DNA of 64,000 bases from Seohaeicola zhoushanensis (GTDB lineage Bacteria > Pseudomonadota > Alphaproteobacteria > Rhodobacterales > Rhodobacteraceae), in contig NZ_BNCJ01000019.1 in NCBI RefSeq assembly GCF_014656415.1, positions 18,468-82,467 on the forward strand, read 5' to 3'. The notes under the pieces are model-generated. The model did no database searches and was not told the origin of the DNA. It worked only from the letters and a program-made list of their open reading frames with translations. This document shows, one piece after another, positions 26,152-33,623 of the stretch. Each line of letters starts with the position of its first letter. Position 1 is the first letter of the stretch. The position numbers and the translations under genes are program-made.

Positions 26152-27148
26152 ACTCTCCCGCACCCCCCGGATTGGCAGCTTCGCTGGCGAACTGCCCGTG
26201 CTGGGCGCCGTGCTGGCCGCGCTTGGCCTTGTCCTGCTGTTCTACAGCGACGACAGCTTCACCCTGAACACGCTGGCGGGGACATTCCTGTTCGCCGGGC
26301 TGGCGACTAGCTGGAACATCATCGGCGGCTTCGGCGGCCAGTTCTCGCTTGGCCATTCCGTGTTCTTCGCCATCGGAGCCTACATGACCGGGAACCTGTT
26401 CCTGAAATACGAGCTGTCGCCCTGGATCTCCCTGCTGCCCGCGATGGCGCTGGCGGCGGCGGTCGCCATGCTGATCTCATGGCCGGTGTTCCGGCTTCGG
26501 GGTCCGTTCTTCTCGATCGCGACGCTGGCGCTGACCGAGGTGGCGATGGCGCTTGCCGTCTACTTCAGCACCTGGACCGGCGGCGCGCAGGGCTTTTCGG
26601 TGCCGTTCAAGCGCGGGCTGGAGAACATGATTTTCGCCGAACGGATGAACAACGCCCTGCTCATGCTGGGCTATGTAGCGGTGACGCTGCTGATCGTGTG
26701 CTGGCTGCGGCATTCGCGACTGGGCTATTCGCTTCAGGCGATCCGCGACAACGAGGACACCGCCGAGGCCGCCGGCATCGCCGTCCTGCGCACCAAGCTG
26801 ATCGGCATGGGGCTGAGCGCGGCGCTGATGGCGGCGGGCGGATCGCTTTACATGATGTACGTGCGGGTGGTGGATCCCTATGCGCTGTTCTCGCTTTTCG
26901 ACGTGGGGGTGAAGGTCGCCATGATCACGCTGATCGGCGGCATCGGCACCATCTACGGGCCGCTTCTGGGCACGCTGCTGCTGATCCCGCTTGAGAACCT
27001 GCTGCGCGCCGAACTGGGCGCGTCGGTGCCCGGCGGCAACCTTCTGGTGCTGGGCGTGCTGCTGGTGCTGACCGCGCTTTACCTGCGACGGGGGATCATC
27101 GGGTCGCTGATCGGGCTGGCCGACCGGATGAAGGCGGCACGGGCATGA
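26138..27148 (+). CDS. ABC transporter permease (LivM type)
   Basis: This 336-residue membrane protein has about 9-10 hydrophobic segments. Family landmarks are GGFGGQFSLGHSVFFAIGAY and the coupling loop QAIRDNEDTAEAAGI. The GTG at 26138 is taken as start because AGAGGAGG lies eight bases upstream and a longer frame would read through the LivH gene. It overlaps LivH by 14 bases and the LivG-type gene by 4 bases. Confidence 0.93.
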   Translation: MTKTELSRTPRIGSFAGELPVLGAVLAALGLVLLFYSDDSFTLNTLAGTFLFAGLATSWNIIGGFGGQFSLGHSVFFAIGAYMTGNLFLKYELSPWISLLPAMALAAAVAMLISWPVFRLRGPFFSIATLALTEVAMALAVYFSTWTGGAQGFSVPFKRGLENMIFAERMNNALLMLGYVAVTLLIVCWLRHSRLGYSLQAIRDNEDTAEAAGIAVLRTKLIGMGLSAALMAAGGSLYMMYVRVVDPYALFSLFDVGVKVAMITLIGGIGTIYGPLLGTLLLIPLENLLRAELGASVPGGNLLVLGVLLVLTALYLRRGIIGSLIGLADRMKAARA

Positions 27149-27873
27149 GTGGTGAACCGCTTCTCGATGTCACCGGCGTGTCCAAACGCTTCGGCGGGCT
27201 CAAGGCGGTCGACGGCGTCAGCCTGAAGGTCGGCGCCGGAGAGATCGTCAGCATCATCGGCCCGAACGGTGCCGGCAAGACGACCTTCTTCAACCTGCTG
27301 ACCGGCCAGTTGCGCCCGACCGAGGGGCAGATCCGGTTCAAGGGTCAGGACATCACCCGCCTCAGGCCGCATCACCGTGCGAGGCTCGGCTTCGGGCGGA
27401 CGTTCCAGATCTCGCAGACCATGACGTCGCTTTCGGTGCTGGAGAATGCGATGATCGGCGGCTTCCTCAAGCTGCGCGGCAACCATGCGGCGGCGGTCCG
27501 GGCGATGGCCGCGCTCGACTCGGTCGGGTTGGAGGCAAAGGCGGACCGCAAGTCGTCCGAGCTGACACTTGGCGAGCGGCGGCGGCTTGAGGTTGCCCGT
27601 GCCATCGCGATGGAGCCCGACATCATCCTGCTGGACGAGGTGATGGCCGGGCTCAACGAGACAGAGATCACCGAGATCCTGGACCTGGTCCACCGGCTGA
27701 ACGAGGCGGGCAAGACCTTCCTCGTGATCGAACACAACCTCAAGGTCGTCCGCGCCTTTTCCAGGCGGGTCGTCGTTCTGGATCGCGGCGCGATGCTGGC
27801 CGAGGGCAACGCCGAGGAGGTGCTGTCGAACCGCGCGGTCATCGAGGCCTATCTGGGGGCAAGCACGGCATGA
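27145..27873 (+). CDS. ABC transporter ATPase (LivG type)
   Basis: This 242-residue ATPase has Walker A GPNGAGKTT (about 39-47), a LivG-specific insert region (GRTFQISQTMTSLSVLENAM), the signature helix LTLGERRRLEVARAI and Walker B IILLDEVMAGL. In Walker B the usual 'DEP' is 'DEV', a variant also found in some LivG-like proteins; the catalytic Glu is retained. It pairs with the LivF-type ATPase encoded next, with 4-base overlaps on both sides. Confidence 0.93.
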   Translation: MSGEPLLDVTGVSKRFGGLKAVDGVSLKVGAGEIVSIIGPNGAGKTTFFNLLTGQLRPTEGQIRFKGQDITRLRPHHRARLGFGRTFQISQTMTSLSVLENAMIGGFLKLRGNHAAAVRAMAALDSVGLEAKADRKSSELTLGERRRLEVARAIAMEPDIILLDEVMAGLNETEITEILDLVHRLNEAGKTFLVIEHNLKVVRAFSRRVVVLDRGAMLAEGNAEEVLSNRAVIEAYLGASTA

Positions 27874-28604
27874 GCACGACACAACAGACCGTGCCGATGC
27901 TTGAGGTGCGCGGCCTTTCGACCGGGTACGGCAACATTCCGGTGCTGCACGACGTCTCTTTCGAGGTGCCTCAGGGCAAGGTGACGGCCGTGATCGGCGC
28001 GAACGGCGCGGGCAAGACGACGCTTCTGTCGACCATCGCGGGCCTGATCCCCGCCACGTCGGGCCAGCTAATGCTGGACGGGACGGACATCAGCCGCACC
28101 CCGGCGGCCTCCCGGACAGCGGCGGGTCTGGCGCTGGTACCGGAAGGCGGGCGGCTGTTCCCGTTCATGACGGTGCGCGAGAACCTGGAACTGGGCGCCT
28201 ACAGCCTGGGCCGTGACGCGGGGATGCGCCAGCGGATCGCGGAGATATGCGAGATCTTCCCGGTGCTCGCGGAGCGACAGTCGCAGATGGCGGGCCACCT
28301 TTCGGGCGGCGAACGGCAGATGTGCGCCGTGGCCCGCGCGATGATGAGCCGACCGCGCCTGCTGATGCTGGACGAGCCGTCCGTGGGACTGTCGCCGCTG
28401 ATGACGGAGCGGTTGTTGTCGACCATTTCCGATCTCGCGGCGTCCGAGGCGCTGACCGTGGTCATCGTGGAACAGCGCGTCACCGAAGTATTGGCCATGG
28501 CCGAACTGGCGCATATGCTTGATCACGGACGAATAATGAAATCCGGTACAGCCGGTGAATTCCGCACCGACCGGATGATTCAGGAAACATACATGGGGCG
28601 ATAA
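27870..28604 (+). CDS. ABC transporter ATPase (LivF type)
   Basis: This 244-residue ATPase has Walker A GANGAGKTT, Q-loop region EGGRLFPFMTVRENL, signature LSGGERQM and Walker B LLMLDEPSVGL. These are the normal LivF features, and all ATPase residues are present. It is the last of the five transporter genes; a FadR-type regulator follows 24 bases later. The broken livF at 3842-4105 is a different paralogue. Confidence 0.93.
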   Translation: MSTTQQTVPMLEVRGLSTGYGNIPVLHDVSFEVPQGKVTAVIGANGAGKTTLLSTIAGLIPATSGQLMLDGTDISRTPAASRTAAGLALVPEGGRLFPFMTVRENLELGAYSLGRDAGMRQRIAEICEIFPVLAERQSQMAGHLSGGERQMCAVARAMMSRPRLLMLDEPSVGLSPLMTERLLSTISDLAASEALTVVIVEQRVTEVLAMAELAHMLDHGRIMKSGTAGEFRTDRMIQETYMGR

Positions 28605-28628
28605 AAGGACCTATGGTCGCCGCTTCGA

Positions 28629-29387
28629 ATGCAGGGTATCTTCAAAGGTATGAAGAATAGTGCGAACATGAAGATTGCACCTGTGCAGGTGCCCAAGGCG
28701 GCCGACATCCTGGCCAATCAGCTTCGTGACATGATCATCAGCGGCAAGGTCACGCCGGGCAGTTTCCTGCCCGCCGAACGCCAGCTTGTCGCGGATTCAG
28801 GGCTTAGCCGGACATCGGTCCGCGACGCGCTCAGGGTTCTGGAATCCGAGGGGCTGATCGCCACCAAGGTCGGCCGGTCCGGAGGGTCCATGGTGACGCT
28901 GCCGGGTCGCGATGCCGTCGCGCGGTCGGTCGAGCTCTTCGTGAGGACCCACGGCATCCGGCTGGAGTCGCTGCTGGAGTGCCGGGTCGCCGTGGAACCG
29001 ACGCTCGCCGCGCTCTGCGCGAAGAACCGGACGGAGGAACAGCTGGCGGAGATCGAGGAGCTGCACGTCAAGTTCTCGAACTCGGCCGACAACGTGGTGC
29101 ATTACAAGGCCGTCAACCTGGACTGGCATCTGGCCATCGCGCGCAGCAGCGGAAACGAGCCGCTCATCGCGCTGATGGAGGCGATTTCCAAGCCGATCCG
29201 CGACGCGATGGACTACCAGCACGTGACGACGCCGGAACTGCGGCGGACGGCGATCGCGGCCCATACCAAGATCCTCGAGGCCATCCGGTCGCAGGACGCC
29301 GCCTCGGCCTTCCGCAGGATGGAGCGGCACGTCTCTGGCTATCAGGCGATCGCGGTCAGCGAGATGAAGACCGCCGCGCACGGCTAG
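28629..29387 (+). CDS. GntR-family (FadR subfamily, FCD domain) regulator
   Basis: This 252-residue regulator has an N-terminal winged HTH (about 18-85: KAADILANQLRDMIISGKV, then SGLSRTSVRDALRVLESEGL and GRSGGSMV) and an FCD domain (about 100-240) with NLDWHLAIARSSGNEPL, typical of acid-sensing members. It is about as distant from the regulator at 6982 as expected for paralogues of one subfamily. It ends the long operon, so it is probably made along with the transporter it controls. Alternative in-frame starts are 28650 and 28668. It is convergent with the AtuA-type pair, 9 bases away. Confidence 0.9.
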   Translation: MQGIFKGMKNSANMKIAPVQVPKAADILANQLRDMIISGKVTPGSFLPAERQLVADSGLSRTSVRDALRVLESEGLIATKVGRSGGSMVTLPGRDAVARSVELFVRTHGIRLESLLECRVAVEPTLAALCAKNRTEEQLAEIEELHVKFSNSADNVVHYKAVNLDWHLAIARSSGNEPLIALMEAISKPIRDAMDYQHVTTPELRRTAIAAHTKILEAIRSQDAASAFRRMERHVSGYQAIAVSEMKTAAHG

Positions 29388-29396
29388 GATCGGCCC

Positions 29397-29717
29397 TCAG
29401 TCGATCTCGACCTCGAGGGCCAGGATCAGGAAGCTGAACGATTTGCCGTGCGAATCCACGTTCAGCGATGCATTGACACCGCCTTCCAGACCGTGCTGGA
29501 TCACGAAATTCAGCCCATGCAGACCGGGCAGGTCGTAGCGCGTCACGGTGCCCCGGAACAACTCCGGATAGGCTGCCTTGACCCGTTCGGCCGTGAGCGA
29601 GCGCCGCACCGCCTCGTAATGCGCCGGATCATAGACCCAGACACCGACGTTGGACACGTCGCCCTTGTCCCCGGCGCGGGCCGAGGCGACTTCCCTGAGC
29701 ATCACGCGGCGGGTCAT
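29397..29717 (-). CDS. Small AtuA-associated protein
   Basis: This 106-residue protein (REVASARAGDKGDVSNVGV, then FVIQHGLEGG and the SLNVDSHGKS segment) matches the small partner often encoded next to, or fused with, AtuA/DUF1446 proteins. Its ATG overlaps the AtuA-type stop by 4 bases, consistent with a two-subunit enzyme. AtuA proteins are needed for acyclic terpene use in Pseudomonas, but their reaction is not established and they also occur in other acyl-CoA pathways. The frame is open further upstream inside the AtuA gene; 29717 fits the overlap and the conserved start. Confidence 0.8.
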   Translation of the reverse strand: MTRRVMLREVASARAGDKGDVSNVGVWVYDPAHYEAVRRSLTAERVKAAYPELFRGTVTRYDLPGLHGLNFVIQHGLEGGVNASLNVDSHGKSFSFLILALEVEID

Positions 29718-31036
29718 GCGTCGATCCATCTGACAGAGCACCGGACATCGGCGCGGTTGACGAAGGTGGGCTGGGTGATGACCGACGGTGTCACACGCCC
29801 GCGGAAGCCGCCGCCGCCGGCGGGGCCACCCATCCACAGGCTCTCGATCTCTTCCAGCAGCATGTCGGCCCACCTCCGGTCCATGCTGCGCAGGGCGCCG
29901 CGCAGGCGGATGTCCTCGCTCTCCGACGCCCGACCGGCCGTCGCGTGCAGGGAGGTGGCGCCGATCAGGTCGAACCGGAGTTCTCCGTTGAAGCCGTTGC
30001 GAAGGGTCATGCGCTTCCGCACCACCTCGGCCGCCAGGCGGGCACGGTCAAGCGCGCCGGGTCCGGCATAGCCGATCTCGCCCTCGGCCAGATAGCCGCC
30101 GTCGAAGGCGACCAGCGCCTTGAGCCGGTCGGGGCGCGCGGCGCCGGTGGCCGCGCTTACGCGGATGCGGTCGGGGCCTTCTTCGGCGATGCGGACGGTG
30201 GTGAAGTTCGCGCTCACGTCCGGGGTCAGGTAGGCGGCGGGATCGTGGACCTCGTAGAGCAGCTGTTCCTTCACGGTCAGCGGGGTGACGCAGCCGCCGG
30301 TGCCCGCCAGCTTGGTGATGACAGCGCTGCCGTCCGGATCGACCTCGGCCAGCGGATAGCCGAGGTTGTCGAGGCCGGGCACGTCCTTGTAGCCGGGATC
30401 GGCGAAATAGCCGCCGGTGATCTGCGTCGAACATTCCAGCAGATGCCCGACCAGCGCGCCCCGCGCCAGCATGTCCCAGTCGTCCGGCGCAATCTTCAGC
30501 TCATGCGCGATCGGGGCGAGGAATAGCGAGGAGTCCGAGACGCGCCCGGCGATCACCACGTCGGCGCCGCCCGCCAGCGCCTCTACCATGGCCTCGTGGC
30601 CGATGTAGGCATTGGCGGCCACGGGCGTACGCCCGAAGCTCTCGACAGTGCCGCCGGTCTCCTCCAGCCGCGTGTCGGGCGTGATGAGCCCCAGCACGTC
30701 GTCGCCCTCGATCACGGCGATCTTCAGCGAGAGGCCAAGCTCGGCCGCCAGCCGCGCCGTGGCCTCCCCCGCGCCAAGCGGATCGGCGGCGCCCATGTTG
30801 GTCAGCACCCGGGTGCCGTTGCGCACGCAATGCGGCAGGACGGCCCGGAGCCGCGCATCCAGCTTGCCGCTGTAGCCCGCGCTCCCGGCGCGCCGCGCCA
30901 CGTGGCCCTGCGCCAGAGTCCGTTCCGCCAGCGACTCGAAACACAGGTAGTCGAGCGCCCCGTCGCGGGCCAGATCCTCGGCCGGGGCGACCCGGTCCGG
31001 AGCCCCGCCCGAGCCGCATCCGATGCGCAATGCCAT
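29714..31036 (-). CDS. AtuA-family (DUF1446) protein
   Basis: This 440-residue protein has the DUF1446 pattern: GCGSGGAPDRVAPAEDL at the start, LCFESLAERTLAQG, later ADVVIAGRVSDSSLFLAP and CSTQITGGYFADPG. DUF1446 includes AtuA of the acyclic terpene utilisation cluster; the reaction remains unclear. No signal peptide. It is encoded between the aldehyde dehydrogenase (16-base gap upstream) and its small partner (4-base overlap downstream) in the minus-strand unit that starts at 33486, opposite the BVMO. Confidence 0.88.
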   Translation of the reverse strand: MALRIGCGSGGAPDRVAPAEDLARDGALDYLCFESLAERTLAQGHVARRAGSAGYSGKLDARLRAVLPHCVRNGTRVLTNMGAADPLGAGEATARLAAELGLSLKIAVIEGDDVLGLITPDTRLEETGGTVESFGRTPVAANAYIGHEAMVEALAGGADVVIAGRVSDSSLFLAPIAHELKIAPDDWDMLARGALVGHLLECSTQITGGYFADPGYKDVPGLDNLGYPLAEVDPDGSAVITKLAGTGGCVTPLTVKEQLLYEVHDPAAYLTPDVSANFTTVRIAEEGPDRIRVSAATGAARPDRLKALVAFDGGYLAEGEIGYAGPGALDRARLAAEVVRKRMTLRNGFNGELRFDLIGATSLHATAGRASESEDIRLRGALRSMDRRWADMLLEEIESLWMGGPAGGGGFRGRVTPSVITQPTFVNRADVRCSVRWIDA

Positions 31037-31052
31037 GTCCGTTCCGCCCGTG

Positions 31053-32543
31053 TCAGCCGATGTTGATGTAGACGGCCTTCCGATAGGTATAGAGGTCGAG
31101 GTGCTCTGCCCCGCCCTTCACGCCATAGCCGCTGTTCTTGATGCCGCCGAAACCGACCGCAGGGTCCACCGCGCCGTAGCAGTTGACCCAGAGCGTGCCG
31201 GTCCGGATGCCGTTAATCATCCTGTACATGGTCGACACGTCGCGGGTCCAGACCGCACCGCCCAGACCGTAGTCGATGTCGTTGGCCATGCGCAGCGCGT
31301 CCTCGGCCTCGTCGAACGGGATGACAGAGATGACCGGGCCGAAGATCTCCTCCTGCGCGATGCGCATGGAATTGGTCACATCCGCGAAGACGGTCGGCTT
31401 GACGAAGTATCCCTCTGCCAGATCGCCGCCCAGACGTTCACCACCGACAGCCAGCCGCGCGCCCTCTCCCGGAGCGCTTTCCACATAGCCCATCACCCGG
31501 TCGAGCTGCTTCTGCGAGATCAGCGGCCCGAGTTGCACGTCGGGATCGAGCCCGTTGCCCACCTTGACCGAGGCGGTGAACTGCTTGAGCCGCTCGACGA
31601 ATTCCTCCTGGATCGAACGCTGCACGAACAGCCGGGTGCCCGCGTAGCAGACCTGACCGGAGTTGGTGAAGACCCCCATGGCCGCGCCGGGCACAGCCTT
31701 GTCCATGTCGGCGTCGGCAAAGACGATGTCAGGCGACTTGCCGCCCAGTTCGAGCTGGAGCTTCTTCATCCCGACGGTCGAGGCCTCGATGATCCGGCGG
31801 CCCGTGACGGTCGATCCGGTGAAGGCGATGCGGTCGACGCCGGGATGGCGCGCCAGCGCCTCTCCCGTTACGGCGCCGTAGCCGGTGACGACGTTCACCA
31901 CACCCTCGGGCATCCCCGCCTCGTGCAGCAGGTCGACCATGCGCAGGACCGAAAGCGACGCATCCTCAGCCGGTTTCATCACGGCGGTGCATCCGGTCGC
32001 CAGCACGCCGCCCAGCACCCACCACTGGCTGATGAGCGGTCCGTTCCAGGGAATGATCCCGGCGACGACCCCGACCGGGGCCTTGATGGTCATCGACTGG
32101 ATGTTCAGCGGCAGCGAGTTCTGAAGCGTCTCGCCCTTCACGTTCAGCGCCTGCGCGGCAAAGAACATGATCATCTGGCGGATCGGTTCCTTCAGCATCT
32201 TCGTGCGCGACAGCGGCGCGCCCATGTCCAGCGTCTCGATCATCGCGAATTCGTCGAACCGGTCGGCCAGCAGACCGGCCACGCGGATCAGCAGCGCCTG
32301 GCGCTGCGTCGGTGTCCACTTGCTCCACGGTCCCTCGAAGGCCCGGCGGGCGGCGGCGACGGCGCGGTCCACGTCCTCCGATGACCCCTCGGCCAGCTGC
32401 GCGATCTCGCGGCCGGTGGCGGGGTTCAGGGTGGCAAAGGTTTTGCCCGATGCGGCGGGAACGGTCTTGCCGTCGATGATAAGGCCGTGGGGCCGGTCCG
32501 TCAGGACGGAGTCCGGCGTGATCTGGCGATCGGAAATGGTCAT
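31053..32543 (-). CDS. Aldehyde dehydrogenase family protein
   Basis: This 496-residue NAD(P)-dependent enzyme oxidises aldehydes to acids. Key residues are visible: Asn167 in PWNGP, the general base Glu265 in LELGGKSP, and the nucleophile Cys299 in NSGQVCYAGTR. FTGSTVTG binds the cofactor. The ATG at 32543 has AGAGGA upstream. Placed between an esterase and the AtuA pair, it could take the aldehyde formed from a hydroxy product of ester or lactone hydrolysis (inference). Confidence 0.94.
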   Translation of the reverse strand: MTISDRQITPDSVLTDRPHGLIIDGKTVPAASGKTFATLNPATGREIAQLAEGSSEDVDRAVAAARRAFEGPWSKWTPTQRQALLIRVAGLLADRFDEFAMIETLDMGAPLSRTKMLKEPIRQMIMFFAAQALNVKGETLQNSLPLNIQSMTIKAPVGVVAGIIPWNGPLISQWWVLGGVLATGCTAVMKPAEDASLSVLRMVDLLHEAGMPEGVVNVVTGYGAVTGEALARHPGVDRIAFTGSTVTGRRIIEASTVGMKKLQLELGGKSPDIVFADADMDKAVPGAAMGVFTNSGQVCYAGTRLFVQRSIQEEFVERLKQFTASVKVGNGLDPDVQLGPLISQKQLDRVMGYVESAPGEGARLAVGGERLGGDLAEGYFVKPTVFADVTNSMRIAQEEIFGPVISVIPFDEAEDALRMANDIDYGLGGAVWTRDVSTMYRMINGIRTGTLWVNCYGAVDPAVGFGGIKNSGYGVKGGAEHLDLYTYRKAVYINIG

Positions 32544-32571
32544 GATGTCCTCTTTTGCAAGATGAAGTCGG

Positions 32572-33486
32572 TCAGCCCGGAACGACCCGATCGCGGATTT
32601 CCGCCGAAATGGTCGACAATTCCGCATCAGCGATGTCGAAAAGGGGGTGAAGCCGGATGAAACCATGGGTGACCCCGTCGACGCGGCGCCGTGTGACGGG
32701 CACGCCCTGCGCGGCCAGACGGTCGGCATAGGCCTCGCCCTCGTCCAGCAGGACGTCATATTCCGCCGTCACGATAATCGCGGGCGGCAGGCCCGCCAAG
32801 TCGGTGCGGCGCAGCGGCGACACGTCGGGATCGGCCCAGGCCGAGGTCGGGGCGTAATGGCCGAAGAACCACTGCATGTCCCGCGCCGTCAGCGGCAGGC
32901 CGGTGCCGTGCGCGCGGTAGGACGGGCGGTCGAAATCGTGGTCCGTCACCGGGTAGTAGAGAACCTGAAGCGCCACGGCCGACGGATCCTTCAGCCGCGC
33001 ACAGCACACGGCAGCCAGATTGCCGCCCGCGCTGTCGCCCATCACGATCACCGGACCCGCAGGGCACCCGTCCACGCGCCCCTCCAATACAGCGGCAAGC
33101 GCATCCTCGCAGTCCTCGAGCCCTGCCGGATAGGGTGCCTCGGGCGCCAGCCGGTAGTCGACCGCCAGCACCGCGAGGCCCGTGCGCTGCGCAAGGGTGC
33201 GGGTGTAGGTCTCGTAATCTTCCAGCGCGCCGACAACCCAGCCACCGCCGTGCAGGAAGACGATGACGCCTTCCGGACGCGCGACCGGCATCAGCAGCCG
33301 CGCCCGGATCGGGCCGCCGCGGCCCTCGATCGTGCGCTCTTCCGCGCGATGCATCTCGGGGCCGCTGCCCAGGCGCGCGCGCCCGGCGGCGACGAAGGCC
33401 CGCGCATCGCCGGGCGTTCCGGCCGACAGCGCGGGCGCGTCCTTCAGCATGTCGAGCATGGCGGTGATGAATGGATGAAGTGCCAT
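32572..33486 (-). CDS. Alpha/beta hydrolase, HSL-type esterase
   Basis: This 304-residue hydrolase has the oxyanion motif HGGGW (79-83) and nucleophile elbow GDSAGG (Ser152), with Asp244 (AEYDVLLDEG) and His274 (VTHGF) completing the triad. This is the hormone-sensitive-lipase class, which prefers short-chain esters and some lactones. The ATG at 33486 follows a GGGAGGGG ribosome site. It is the first gene of the minus-strand unit and diverges from the BVMO at 33624, a pairing that suggests ester or lactone cleavage after Baeyer-Villiger oxidation (inference). Confidence 0.92.
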   Translation of the reverse strand: MALHPFITAMLDMLKDAPALSAGTPGDARAFVAAGRARLGSGPEMHRAEERTIEGRGGPIRARLLMPVARPEGVIVFLHGGGWVVGALEDYETYTRTLAQRTGLAVLAVDYRLAPEAPYPAGLEDCEDALAAVLEGRVDGCPAGPVIVMGDSAGGNLAAVCCARLKDPSAVALQVLYYPVTDHDFDRPSYRAHGTGLPLTARDMQWFFGHYAPTSAWADPDVSPLRRTDLAGLPPAIIVTAEYDVLLDEGEAYADRLAAQGVPVTRRRVDGVTHGFIRLHPLFDIADAELSTISAEIRDRVVPG

Positions 33487-33521
33487 GTCCCCTCCCCCGG
33501 TCCGGCGATCAGTTGCCGCGC

Positions 33522-33584
33522 AACGTAGATTCAATGTCCGGCTTCGTCAAATTATTTGACCATTCGAAATGCCGACACTATGGT
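33522..33584. promoter_or_regulatory. Divergent promoters with a perfect dyad operator
   Basis: GTCAAATTATTTGAC (33546-33560) is a perfect dyad with 7-bp arms and one central base, the best copy of the RTCWRAT-N-WTTWGAY motif. Each arm overlaps a -35 box. On the plus strand, TTGACC (33556-33561), 17 bases, TATGGT (33579-33584) leads to the BVMO. On the minus strand, TTGACG (33550-33545), 17 bases, TACGTT (33527-33522) leads to the esterase. A protein bound here would block both promoters. Confidence 0.7.
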
Positions 33585-33623
33585 CAGCCGCGAAACGTCG
33601 ACCTGCCGAGGAGGAGGCACGCC

